64,000 nt of DNA from Paenibacillus sp. 481. Lineage in GTDB: Bacteria > Bacillota > Bacilli > Paenibacillales > Paenibacillaceae. Below the pieces are notes generated by a model. It had not been told where the DNA came from. It worked only from the letters and a program-made list of their open reading frames with translations, and ran no database searches. This document shows, in pieces, positions 17,122-25,001 of this stretch. The stretch is taken from positions 558,001-622,000 of the forward strand of contig NZ_CP075175.1 in assembly GCF_021223605.1 (NCBI RefSeq). Reading direction: 5' to 3'. Both the position numbers and the translations under genes were made by a program. Position 1 is the stretch's first letter, and the number at the start of each line of letters is the position of its first letter.

Positions 17122-17435
17122 CGATTAGCCGCGATTAGTCGCATACATACAAGCCTATACCGCAATCATCATACAATCATCACGCAACAGCTTGCGCTTG
17201 ACGATCATTCCCCGTTCGACCGAACTGGCTCTCAGCTTTGCGAGAGAACAGACGGTTAAACGGGGAGTCCTTCATGCGCTATTTGGCGTGCCCCTCTCGA
17301 CAACACCATGGATGATAGCTCTGTCCTCGCCTTCCGCAATCTATATCCCATGGCTCCCTTCATCTCTAGTTCACCTCTTATTCACATCGTCAGATCCATC
17401 CATGATTTTAAGTTCCCAAAAATTCACACACATAA
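17122..17435. other. Intergenic region between cluster end and SOS operon
   Basis: About 310 bp with no credible gene. One reading frame extends upstream from the next gene through this stretch, but it has no start signal and would begin before the SOS promoter, so it is not counted as coding. The region contains one large imperfect inverted repeat, listed separately. Confidence 0.6.
17210..17265. repeat. Imperfect two-tier inverted repeat
   Basis: The outer arms, about 13 bp (CCCCGTT..ACCG against CGGT..AACGGGG), have two mismatches. An inner hairpin, CTCTC-AGCTTTGC-GAGAG, sits inside. No T-run follows on either strand, so it is not a standard Rho-independent terminator. It lies about 90 bp after the dehydrogenase stop and could be a 3' structure of that transcript. 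Confidence 0.45.
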
Positions 17436-17458
17436 AGAACGTTTGTTCGGTGTATAAT
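17436..17458 (+). promoter_or_regulatory. LexA (SOS) box and -10 element
   Basis: AGAACGTTTGTTCG at 17436-17449 matches the Firmicute LexA consensus CGAACRNRYGTTYG at 12 of 14 positions, with both GAAC and GTTC half-sites intact. TATAAT follows at 17453-17458, so bound LexA would cover the promoter spacer. A weak second half-site (..GTTCG at 17478-17482) lies downstream. This predicts DNA-damage induction of the three genes that follow. Confidence 0.8.
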
Positions 17459-17500
17459 ACGAAATATAGGAATATACGTTCGCATTTTGGAGATGAGATC

Positions 17501-17878
17501 ATGGATGTTACTGCTAATCCAAGTATGGAAACGAAAGAGGATATTCAAATGATTAAGGAATATACCTTGCTTCCCATTTTGCTGGATATGCTAACAAGAG
17601 ATATGGAAGAACTAAATATGTATAAAAATAAAATTGTGTACAATCATGTTCTCTTTTACCTCAAACAAGTGGAACACTCGATTTATCCCGAGCTGCGCAA
17701 CATTAAAGGAGAGATGAGAGCCCGCGATATTAAAGTTCTTCATACCGAATTCCATGCACGGGGGATCGATGTGGAATACAAAGTTCGGGGCTATATCCAC
17801 TGTTTCACGATGTTGCGAGGCTTAATCAAAGCAGAGTTAATGACCATGCTGATGAATATGCAGGGGCGATTAAGATGA
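17501..17878 (+). CDS. Small SOS-operon protein, paralogue of the third operon gene
   Basis: A 125-residue, probably all-helical soluble protein of no family I can name. The start is the ATG at 17501, 8 nt after GGAG and downstream of the SOS promoter; a longer frame beginning at 17192 would span that promoter and is rejected. Its stop overlaps the polymerase start (ATGA). Residues about 12-115 align by eye with residues 45-150 of the gene at 19140: both have an I.x.K.x3.LL start, a Y..K segment, YxEL or YADLCEVK, and a C-terminal Y..R.Y..xF..xR..I..E. This suggests duplication and a shared job with the polymerase. The role is not known. Confidence 0.75.
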   Translation: MDVTANPSMETKEDIQMIKEYTLLPILLDMLTRDMEELNMYKNKIVYNHVLFYLKQVEHSIYPELRNIKGEMRARDIKVLHTEFHARGIDVEYKVRGYIHCFTMLRGLIKAELMTMLMNMQGRLR

Positions 17879-19143
17879 GCGTACGCCGCGAAAAGGTTAT
17901 TTTTCTAGCAGATTGCCAAAGCTTTTACGCCAGTGTTGAAAAGGCAGAGCACCCAGGATATGAGAACAAACCCGTTGTTGTGGCTGGGTCCGTTGAACGT
18001 CGTTCGGGCATTATTTTAGCTGCATGTCCGATTGCTAAAAGCTTTGGCATTGGTACAGCCGATCGCCTTGGAGAAGCGTTGAACAAGTGTCCTGAGCTCG
18101 TCGTGATGCGCCCTCGCATGCAGCATTATATTGATGTGTCTCTGATGATTACGAAGATTTATGAGGAATTTACGGATCTAGTCGAGGTTTTTAGTATTGA
18201 TGAGCAATTTTTAGACGTATCTGCAAGTCTGCATATGTTCGGGGGGCCTCTAACGATCGCTAAAGCGATTCAGCAAAAGGTGCTGAGCCAAACAGGCGTA
18301 AGAGTTAGAATCGGGATCAGCTCGAATAAAATATTGGCGAAAATTGCAACAGATATATGGGCGAAAAAAAATAAAGAAGGCATTTTCACGCTACCGCCAA
18401 TCGAAGTCGAAACGCTGCTGTGGCCGCAGCCTGTAGACAAAATGTTTGGTGTCGGCTCGCGTATGACCTCGCACTTTGCGCGTCTTGGCATGCATACGAT
18501 CGGAGATATTGCCAGAACACCGTTGCCACGTCTCAAACAAAAATTCCGTGCGCGCTTTGGCAAACAAGCGGATATTCAGGCAGAAGTGATGTGGCGAACC
18601 GCAAATGGTTTGGATGATAGCCCTGTCAGCCCCCGAACATTCGATACGCCTCCAAAATCAGTCGGCCATATGATGACTTTGCCTAAAGATTATATCGAAT
18701 CGTGGGAAGTGGACACTATTTTATTAGAGCTCGTAGAGGAGGTGTGCCGTGATTGCCGGCGTAAAGGATACATGGGTTCCGTAGTCACGGTTAGTTGCGT
18801 GTGCAGCCCTTATGAATCGCCTACTGGATTCTCGCGCCAAATGAAAATGCCAGACCCTACGAATCACACCAATACGGTATTCGAAGCAGTAAAAGTGCTC
18901 TTTTATACATTTTGGAATCGAATGCCCGTACGCCGTGTCGGTGTAACGTTAAGTCAGCTGAAGGATGATCAACAATATCAGCTCACTCTGTTTGAGGATC
19001 AGGTGAAAGCTAGAGCCTTGGATAAGGTTACGGATCACATCAAAGACCGATATGGAAGTGCAGCGCTCATAAGAGCTTCTTCGCTTACTACTGCTGGGCA
19101 AGCAGCAGATCGATCATTAAAAATCGGAGGGCATTACAAGTGA
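17875..19143 (+). CDS. uvrX: Y-family DNA polymerase, UvrX/YqjW type
   Basis: A 422-residue translesion polymerase. The N-terminal catalytic motif is FLADCQSFYASVEKAE, where DinB has DMDxFYASVE, and the second catalytic pair is in FSIDEQFLDVS. The helix-hairpin-helix region and little-finger domain follow, giving the usual length for the UvrX branch rather than DinB. It should copy damaged DNA at low fidelity during the SOS response. It overlaps both neighbours by 4 nt (ATGA upstream, GTGA downstream), so all three are translated as a unit behind the LexA box. Full length, no broken motifs. The operon resembles uvrX/YolD cassettes carried on mobile elements and chromosomes of bacilli. Confidence 0.93.
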   Translation: MSVRREKVIFLADCQSFYASVEKAEHPGYENKPVVVAGSVERRSGIILAACPIAKSFGIGTADRLGEALNKCPELVVMRPRMQHYIDVSLMITKIYEEFTDLVEVFSIDEQFLDVSASLHMFGGPLTIAKAIQQKVLSQTGVRVRIGISSNKILAKIATDIWAKKNKEGIFTLPPIEVETLLWPQPVDKMFGVGSRMTSHFARLGMHTIGDIARTPLPRLKQKFRARFGKQADIQAEVMWRTANGLDDSPVSPRTFDTPPKSVGHMMTLPKDYIESWEVDTILLELVEEVCRDCRRKGYMGSVVTVSCVCSPYESPTGFSRQMKMPDPTNHTNTVFEAVKVLFYTFWNRMPVRRVGVTLSQLKDDQQYQLTLFEDQVKARALDKVTDHIKDRYGSAALIRASSLTTAGQAADRSLKIGGHYK

Positions 19144-19655
19144 GTAAAAAATTGGAGAAAAACGGACTCTGGGAATCGAGCAGGATGATGTTGCCGCAAC
19201 ATAAAGAAGCATTTCAGAATAGATTCCACCCGCACACGGTTCAACCTTGTCGCCCAACAACAGAAGAAATCAAGTTGATGAAAGATTCTGTTTTATTATC
19301 CATTATGCATACTATTATTATAAAAAAAGCTTATGAAATCGAACAGTCTTCCGACACCCTAAGAGGGCTGTACACGAAAGTAGCCCGACTGCTTGCTAAA
19401 AACATCTATGCCGATTTATGTGAAGTTAAAAAATACTTGTTAGAAAAAAATATTTGCCTTCATGAAGAAGAGAAAGATGAGCAGGCGATTCATTATCGCT
19501 ACGTCTGTCGTCATTATGAGGACCGTTTTATAGTGACTAGAGACTATATTCGTTCCGAAGTAAGCACGAGAATTGGACGATATGCGGATACCCTTGTAGC
19601 AAGCTTACACCCTAAGCAAACGCCTTGCAAAAAGGAAACTGCGAAATCAAAATAA
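19140..19655 (+). CDS. YolD-like N-terminus fused to paralogue of upstream protein
   Basis: A 171-residue protein. The first 30 residues (KNGLWESSRMMLPQHKEAF) resemble YolD-family proteins, which accompany UvrX polymerases and are thought to be UmuD-like partners. Residues about 45-150 are similar to the small protein at 17501-17878, so this gene looks like a YolD head joined to that domain. GTG start in a GTGA overlap with the polymerase stop, with GGAGG 9 nt upstream. The Lys-rich tail ends the operon and a terminator follows. Function inferred: accessory factor of the SOS polymerase. Confidence 0.8.
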   Translation: MSKKLEKNGLWESSRMMLPQHKEAFQNRFHPHTVQPCRPTTEEIKLMKDSVLLSIMHTIIIKKAYEIEQSSDTLRGLYTKVARLLAKNIYADLCEVKKYLLEKNICLHEEEKDEQAIHYRYVCRHYEDRFIVTRDYIRSEVSTRIGRYADTLVASLHPKQTPCKKETAKSK

Positions 19656-19671
19656 AGTGTCCGCGGCCGAG

Positions 19672-19704
19672 GGCATCTATCGCTTTATAAAGTCGATAGA
19701 TGCC
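19672..19704 (+). terminator. Rho-independent terminator of the SOS operon
   Basis: An 11-bp perfect stem GGCATCTATCG/CGATAGATGCC with an 11-nt loop, followed by TTTCGT, 17 nt after the last stop codon of the operon. Confidence 0.8.
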
Positions 19705-19732
19705 TTTCGTATCGTGCTGCTAATGCAAGGTA

Positions 19733-20446
19733 TTAGTTTATGATTCCTTTGGCACGAGCTTGCGGGACCCATTTGGCGAACTCATTGATCATTTTTTCGA
19801 ATAGAACTTTGTTGTCCATGCTCACAACGTCTTTGGCTGGGAAGAAATCAACATTATCCAATACACGCCCACTCATGTCATCCAATTTTTGCAGGTAATT
19901 GAAACTAGCGTTGCCTACACCTATGAATTGAAAGAAAATTCCGTATTTAGAAAGCTCTTTAATTAATTTCGTTGTTTCGTCTTTATCTTGGTTGTCACCG
20001 TCGGTGAAGAATAGGACATAAACGGGTTTGTCCAATGTCTTGGTTTCCTTTTTCACTCCAAAAAATCCAGCGATACCGCCTTGCTTTGCCATAATCGTTT
20101 TGTCGCGAATCGTTTTAATGGCTTCAGCGTATTGTGTTCCACCTTCAAGATTACGCTTACGATAAATGTCATTAGCGAAGCCGCTGTAATTGCGCTCTGT
20201 TACAGTACCTTCGTAATGGGAATTAACGCCGAATGAGACAACGTCGATTTGCTTGTTCGCATCAAAGCCCATACCTACAGCCATAGCACGGTCGATAATC
20301 GCTTGCATGGTACCGTTTTCGAAATACGATCGAATAGAAGCGCTAATGTCGATTACAGCCCATACCTCTGCTGTCTGGTTACCTAATCCTTTAGCTTCTT
20401 TAACTAAGACAACTTCCCTCGTCATTTTCTCTAGTGTGATGCTCAT
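19733..20446 (-). CDS. TerF-like von Willebrand factor A domain protein
   Basis: A 237-residue cytosolic protein that is almost entirely one vWA domain. The metal-binding MIDAS motif is D33-I-S35-A-S37, with a Thr in GGTQYAEAI and an Asp in FFTDGDNQD. Such stand-alone vWA proteins belong to the TerF/TerY group associated with tellurite and stress operons, but no TerD, TerC or TerB gene is near, so the partner is unknown. Its start has GGGAGA about 10 nt upstream. It faces the SOS operon tail-to-tail. The debris at 20448-20732 is directly upstream on the same strand and may be the remains of an operon partner. Confidence 0.85.
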   Translation of the reverse strand: MSITLEKMTREVVLVKEAKGLGNQTAEVWAVIDISASIRSYFENGTMQAIIDRAMAVGMGFDANKQIDVVSFGVNSHYEGTVTERNYSGFANDIYRKRNLEGGTQYAEAIKTIRDKTIMAKQGGIAGFFGVKKETKTLDKPVYVLFFTDGDNQDKDETTKLIKELSKYGIFFQFIGVGNASFNYLQKLDDMSGRVLDNVDFFPAKDVVSMDNKVLFEKMINEFAKWVPQARAKGIIN

Positions 20447-20447
20447 C

Positions 20448-20732
20448 TTAGAATCGTCTCCCTTTTAGTTGAATTGTTACGGCATCTTCTCCGGTGTACG
20501 CCGAGCCTGAACCGACTACTTCTACGTTCTCCCCGTGTTCATTTAACCATCTAATCTCCCTATTCCATATTATCCCGTAATCACGGATTTCTCAAATTAT
20601 TCATTGATTACGAAATGGGAGAAGTTCATCACCCTCTTCATCGTATGCTTTATGGACAGAGAATTGAGGCCCGAATCTATTAATAGCCTTCGAGATATGA
20701 ATCATATCTTTAAAAGTGTTCAGGCTACTTTT
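20448..20732 (-). pseudogene. Probable pseudogene interrupted by two in-frame TGA stops
   Basis: One minus-strand frame from 20732 to 20448 reads as protein-like sequence on both sides of two TGA codons (at 20601-20603 and 20592-20594, only two codons between them). The first 43 residues include INRFGPQFSVHKAYDEEGDE; the last 47 include LNEHGENVEVVGSGSAYTG. Neither half has a good start codon with a ribosome binding site, and an in-frame TAA precedes the first. The composition (charged and glycine-rich, no shadow of a gene on the other strand) favours former coding sequence. I do not recognise the family. Alternatives are chance open frames or, less likely, sequencing error. Confidence 0.4.
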
Positions 20733-20742
20733 TTACAACCAT

Positions 20743-21741
20743 CTACTTGCCTCGTTCTATTTCTCCCATAAATTTTCTAACGTTTTCAACGATTTCTTTT
20801 GATCGAGTATGGTGTAAATAATGCCCACCTTCCAATGTTATCACTTTTCCATGTACAGAATCTTTGACTTGTTCTTCATGCAACGGTATCCAATCTTTAA
20901 TGTCTGCACTATTCGCTTGTATAAAGAAAATAAGGGGAAGATTTTTTGGGAATGTTACATGTTCAGCTGTTTTAAAATTAGAATTAATATGTTCCATTTC
21001 ATTCAAGGTACTCGGATTATACATGTTTTTGAGAGCAAGCATTCTCATTTGTTCTTTGGTTTCATCATCAAATGGTAATGTAGCATAGGGGTCAGCACCT
21101 AGTTTCATTAGCAATCTGGACAACCCTGATTTTTTGAGTATTTGAACAGTTTTGATTGGAAATTCAACATCCTTATTGTCGAATTGCGTTGGAACACTAC
21201 TATCGATCCCGACAAATGCACGCACTTCATTTGCATATTTGTTCACATAATCAAGTCCGTAAATGCCTGCAATGGAGTGCCCCATTAAAATATAGCGGTC
21301 CATTTTAAGATGCTGTAAAGCTTCATGAATTTCATTTACAATATTCTTTGTACTTCGTTCCTTTTCGGTACCATCACTTAATCCATAACCAAAGGGCTCG
21401 ATCACGACGACTTTGTAAAAGGGGGATAGCTCTTCTACGAGCGGCTTAAAATCAAGTGCTGGCGCTGCTGTTCCATAGCCTGGTAAGAGCACAACTATCT
21501 CTTCGCCTTTTCCTTGAATCGTAACGTTCATATTTTTCCCGTCTACAGGGACTAGCTGCCCATAGGGTTTTATTTTTCCTTGCTCCGATTTGCTGCTTAT
21601 CCAATTCACTGTAAACACAACGGCTAGAAAAAGTGCTATTGCTAGAATGATTACTCCTATTATTTTAAAAAGAATGATTAGTGCTTTACTTGTTCTCGTA
21701 CCCATCCTCTTTTTCATTACCTCTCTTTGTTCCACTCGCAT
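20743..21741 (-). CDS. Membrane-anchored alpha/beta hydrolase
   Basis: A 332-residue protein. A hydrophobic segment at about residues 21-46 should anchor it in the membrane, with the hydrolase domain outside or at the surface. Motifs: oxyanion region LLPGYGTAAPA, nucleophile elbow GHSIAG, an acidic residue near QANSADIKD, and a terminal His in LEGGHYLHH. The substrate is not predictable; lipases, esterases and haloperoxidase-like enzymes share the fold. AGGAG stands only 3 nt before the first ATG, and ATG codons at residues 9 and 13 are other possible starts. It lies on the same strand as the two-component genes but the terminator at 21857-21903 separates them. Confidence 0.82.
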   Translation of the reverse strand: MRVEQREVMKKRMGTRTSKALIILFKIIGVIILAIALFLAVVFTVNWISSKSEQGKIKPYGQLVPVDGKNMNVTIQGKGEEIVVLLPGYGTAAPALDFKPLVEELSPFYKVVVIEPFGYGLSDGTEKERSTKNIVNEIHEALQHLKMDRYILMGHSIAGIYGLDYVNKYANEVRAFVGIDSSVPTQFDNKDVEFPIKTVQILKKSGLSRLLMKLGADPYATLPFDDETKEQMRMLALKNMYNPSTLNEMEHINSNFKTAEHVTFPKNLPLIFFIQANSADIKDWIPLHEEQVKDSVHGKVITLEGGHYLHHTRSKEIVENVRKFMGEIERGK

Positions 21742-21856
21742 CTTCTCCTGTCTTCATCAGTTGACTGGGCACCTTAACGTTCCGCTAAGGAAAGCTTAGA
21801 CGACGAAAATGTACTCTTTATGACGACACTATGAACGGAATATGAACAAGCAAAAA

Positions 21857-21903
21857 AAGCTACGGCGTCACATGCAAGGAAGCTTGCACATGAGCCGTAG
21901 CTT
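21857..21903 (-). terminator. Terminator of the two-component operon
   Basis: On the minus strand, a long hairpin with outer stem AAGCTACGGC/GCCGTAGCTT and inner stem CATGTGCAAG/CTTGCATGTG is followed by a run of seven T. It lies about 50 nt after the histidine kinase stop. Confidence 0.85.
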
Positions 21904-21951
21904 AGAGGATACGAGAACAGCGTTTAAACAATCTAAATGATACCAATGAAT

Positions 21952-23322
21952 CTAACTAACGGTTGGCGTTGTGATTGGCAAAGTGACAATGAAGGTCGTT
22001 CCCCGACCAGGTTCGCTTTCCACTCGAATGTCACCTTGATGAAGTAATACGATCTGTTTAACGATGGCCAGTCCCATACCGCTACCATCATACTTGCGAC
22101 TGTGAGAACGATCCGCCTTAAAAAACCGCTCGAATATGCGCTTCTGGTCCTCTAGTGAAATACCAATGCCCGTGTCGGATATTCGGACGGTCACGCTGTT
22201 CATATCTTGTTTGATACTGACGCTAATCTTGCCACTATCATGAGAAAATTTGATGCTATTGCCGAGTATATTGATCCACACCTGATTGAGCTGGTCGTGA
22301 TCAGCCGTTAGCATAACTGCCTTCAAATTAAGATCGAAACGGATGTTACGTGCTGACCATTGCGGCTGGATCGCGACGATGACTCGTCTTATCTCTTCAT
22401 CAAGACTGCGGGTGACCAGCCGCATCTGCTGTGATTGCGATTCAAGTAAGCTCAGCTTTAGCAGGCTATCGCTCATTTTGGACATCCGCTCCGCTTCAGC
22501 GATAATAATATCAAGATAACGGCTTCGCTCGTGATCGCCAAGGTCTACTTGCTTCAATGCTATAGCATAACCGGATATCGAGGTGAGCGGAGACTGAACT
22601 TCGTGCGACACGTTCGATACGAATTCCCTACGCATCTGCTCAAGTTGCTGCAAGTCATGTATCATTTCCTCGAAGCTGCGAGCCAGAGTACCCAGCTCAC
22701 CTGTTTGCTGAATATTCAGCTTGACGTTGAAATCTCCAGCTGCTATCTGCCTAGTCGCCTTTGTCAGCTTTTTGATCGGTCTTACTAGAAACATAGCAGC
22801 AACCAGAATCATTAAGCTCCCTGCTATCAATGAATAGATCAAAAAAGCAATGATCCACTTGATAGCAAAAGAGGCGGAAGGGGGCGCGATCGGCTCTACA
22901 AACATTGCTTTCATTCCCGCTTCCGTTTTCAAAGGCAACCCTAAGAGACTAGGAGCAACCCCATTCATATTCACTTGAACAACTTCTCCATCTCGTACTT
23001 TTTTTATTTGTTCCATTGTCACAGTAGTAGGTTTGTGTCCATTAAGCATTCCAAAAGGCTGGAACTGGCCCATTTCATCGTAAATTCGTATATGATAGGA
23101 ATCAAGCTGCTTCATCCCACTAACGTATGAGTCCGCTTCACGTTGCGGAATGATTTCATAAATCTGAGCGACGTCCTGACCAAAGTGAAGTAAGTTAATT
23201 TGTAAATTTTCGTTCAACTTCTCTTCAAATACCCAAACTGCTACAAAAAAAGCAATGAGCGTGCCCGCGATAACAGAAACTAGAAATGTCAGGACAGCAC
23301 GTGTATATAAAGATCTAATCAT
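21952..23322 (-). CDS. Sensor histidine kinase
   Basis: A 456-residue membrane kinase. Transmembrane helices at about 9-31 and 154-180 enclose an extracellular sensor of roughly 120 residues; a HAMP linker follows to about 232. The HisKA motif is VSHEVQSPLTS with phospho-acceptor His240, then the ATPase N, G1 (DTGIGI) and G2 (GSGMGLAIVK) boxes near the C-terminus. All catalytic elements are intact. It starts in a 4-nt ATGA overlap with the response regulator gene. The stimulus is unknown; no dedicated transporter is adjacent. Confidence 0.93.
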   Translation of the reverse strand: MIRSLYTRAVLTFLVSVIAGTLIAFFVAVWVFEEKLNENLQINLLHFGQDVAQIYEIIPQREADSYVSGMKQLDSYHIRIYDEMGQFQPFGMLNGHKPTTVTMEQIKKVRDGEVVQVNMNGVAPSLLGLPLKTEAGMKAMFVEPIAPPSASFAIKWIIAFLIYSLIAGSLMILVAAMFLVRPIKKLTKATRQIAAGDFNVKLNIQQTGELGTLARSFEEMIHDLQQLEQMRREFVSNVSHEVQSPLTSISGYAIALKQVDLGDHERSRYLDIIIAEAERMSKMSDSLLKLSLLESQSQQMRLVTRSLDEEIRRVIVAIQPQWSARNIRFDLNLKAVMLTADHDQLNQVWINILGNSIKFSHDSGKISVSIKQDMNSVTVRISDTGIGISLEDQKRIFERFFKADRSHSRKYDGSGMGLAIVKQIVLLHQGDIRVESEPGRGTTFIVTLPITTPTVS

Positions 23323-23993
23323 TCGTATACCTCAAGCCGGTATCCAAGCCCACGCACCGTTTCGATACGAAAATCAGGTGTAGTCGCGAACCGTTCGCGC
23401 AGACGCTTAATATGTACGTCTATCGTACGATCATCTCCCATGTAATCGATCCCCCAAATTTGATCGATCAGTTGTGCGCGCGTGTAGATTTGTCCAGGTG
23501 TACCAGCGAGCTTATAAAGTAATTCGAACTCCTTGAGTGGCAACGTGAGTAACTCCGCCCCTCTCATCACCTTATAGGTCTGCCGATCAAGAATGACGTT
23601 ACCTAATCGGATCGACTGCGTCGAACCAATCCGATATCGTTTCAGTAGTGCCTTAACACGAGCCATCAACTCCAACGGATCGAACGGTTTTGTCAAATAA
23701 TCGTCCGTCCCAAGTTGGAACCCTTTCACTTTCTCCCATGTTTCGCCTCTCGCAGTCAACATCAGTAACGGAAGATCGGGATTAACCCTTCGAAGCTCCT
23801 TGCATAACGTCCAACCATCCATAATCGGCATCATAATATCGAGTACCACAAGATCAACATTCGTCGAGGCATAGACGGTTAGTGCTTCTTCACCCTCTGT
23901 GGCTTCAACTGTGGCGAATCCTTCGTTCCGTAGAAATAAACAAACAAGTTCGCGAATGTTCGCATCGTCGTCAGCAACCAATATAGTAGGCAT
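23319..23993 (-). CDS. OmpR/PhoB-family response regulator
   Basis: A 224-residue regulator: receiver domain (acidic triad VADDD, phospho-acceptor Asp52 in VVLDIMMP, Lys in LTKPF) and a winged-helix DNA-binding domain from about 130 on (LTLPLKEFELL, DRTIDVHIKRLRERF, VRGLGYRLE). The frame can be opened 10 codons further upstream, but ATG at 23993 has GAGGGA at 4-5 nt and is preferred. It is paired with the kinase that follows and probably regulates genes outside the window. Confidence 0.94.
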   Translation of the reverse strand: MPTILVADDDANIRELVCLFLRNEGFATVEATEGEEALTVYASTNVDLVVLDIMMPIMDGWTLCKELRRVNPDLPLLMLTARGETWEKVKGFQLGTDDYLTKPFDPLELMARVKALLKRYRIGSTQSIRLGNVILDRQTYKVMRGAELLTLPLKEFELLYKLAGTPGQIYTRAQLIDQIWGIDYMGDDRTIDVHIKRLRERFATTPDFRIETVRGLGYRLEVYE

Positions 23994-24126
23994 TCGTTCC
24001 CTCTTCCCCGCTGTTTTTCCCAATCCATTCCATTCATTTTGTAACTATTATACTATAAATAGATTTGAAACATCGAATAATATAGATAGATAGAACAAAG
24101 AAAGACTACATGCTATAAACCAAAAT

Positions 24127-24147
24127 AGCCCGTGAATGACACGGACT
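24127..24147. terminator. Short hairpin, possible bidirectional terminator
   Basis: An 8-bp stem with one G-T pair (AGCCCGTG/CACGGACT) and 5-nt loop, followed by TATTTTG on the plus strand and CTATTTTGG on the minus strand. It lies between the DUF1796 gene and the response regulator. The T-runs are short, so the call is weak. Confidence 0.4.
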
Positions 24148-24222
24148 TATTTTGAAGGGGGAATATTGATTATGAGTGAGGTTTAGAGAAATTCAGAGAA
24201 ACTCAGATAGATTTAGAGCGGT

Positions 24223-24834
24223 TTAGGCGAGCCTAATTCCACTAAGCATAGCTGTCCATAAAGCGTCACACCGCAGCTCCAGCGGCATTTGCACAGCGCA
24301 TACACGCTCCAGCGGCCAATCATTTTCCACCAACGTTTCAAAAGGATAATCATTAATAAGCAGCACTGTGAACGGGCCCTTCACAAGCTGAGACAACGTC
24401 AATTGCAACTGCACCGCCTCCTCATACGTCCCTCCCAAACGAACAAACAAGATACGCTTTCCCGAATCAACACAGTCTAAAAATCGTTGAATACGGCGAT
24501 TTATTTTCTCTTTAAATTCAGGAAAAAGCTCTACCCGATGTGTTCCCTGATCGTCAATAGCAAGGTCGTGGACAAGCATAATTTGGTACAAATGATCAAA
24601 TAAATATATATTTTGATTCTCGTAGTTCACAAATCCCATATTTGTAGGCTCCATAAACGCAGCAAATCGATTTGCCAGCAGCACATTCACATGCGTCAAC
24701 GATTTCGATATCATCCAATCCAGCACACCACTGCAAGGACGCAATTCATTGCTCTCTAGTTGAATAGCAGCCAGACACTTCGAGCCAAGACTGAATATCG
24801 CATCATACTCGCCTTTAATATGTGTCAGTCTCAT
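24223..24834 (-). CDS. DUF1796 family putative cysteine peptidase
   Basis: A 203-residue protein. FSLGSKCLAAIQLE followed by LRPCSGVLDW is the N-terminal signature I associate with DUF1796, a papain-like family found in bacilli and often near secondary-metabolite genes. The conserved Cys in GSKC is the presumed nucleophile; a His in LFDHLYQIM and an Asp in INDYPF could complete the site. No signal peptide. AAAGGCGGTG stands about 6 nt before the ATG. The substrate is unknown. It is monocistronic. Confidence 0.8.
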   Translation of the reverse strand: MRLTHIKGEYDAIFSLGSKCLAAIQLESNELRPCSGVLDWMISKSLTHVNVLLANRFAAFMEPTNMGFVNYENQNIYLFDHLYQIMLVHDLAIDDQGTHRVELFPEFKEKINRRIQRFLDCVDSGKRILFVRLGGTYEEAVQLQLTLSQLVKGPFTVLLINDYPFETLVENDWPLERVCAVQMPLELRCDALWTAMLSGIRLA

Positions 24835-25001
24835 CTATGGCACCGCCTTTTTCATTAGTATATTCACCTCCCTGTCCGATGACTGAACAGATGATGGAGT
24901 GATAATGTCATGAAACAGCGCTAGAATGGGAACGTTGCGGTGCAAGAGATTGTCCGGTATGATCAACATCATAAGGATGAAAAAGGAGGAAAGCAGCAGC
25001 C

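Noticed and set aside
17192-17500. N-terminal extension of the first SOS-operon gene to 228 residues
   Set aside because: It would be translated from before the LexA box and -10 element, has no ribosome binding site, and its sequence is low-quality coding; the ATG at 17501 follows GGAG.
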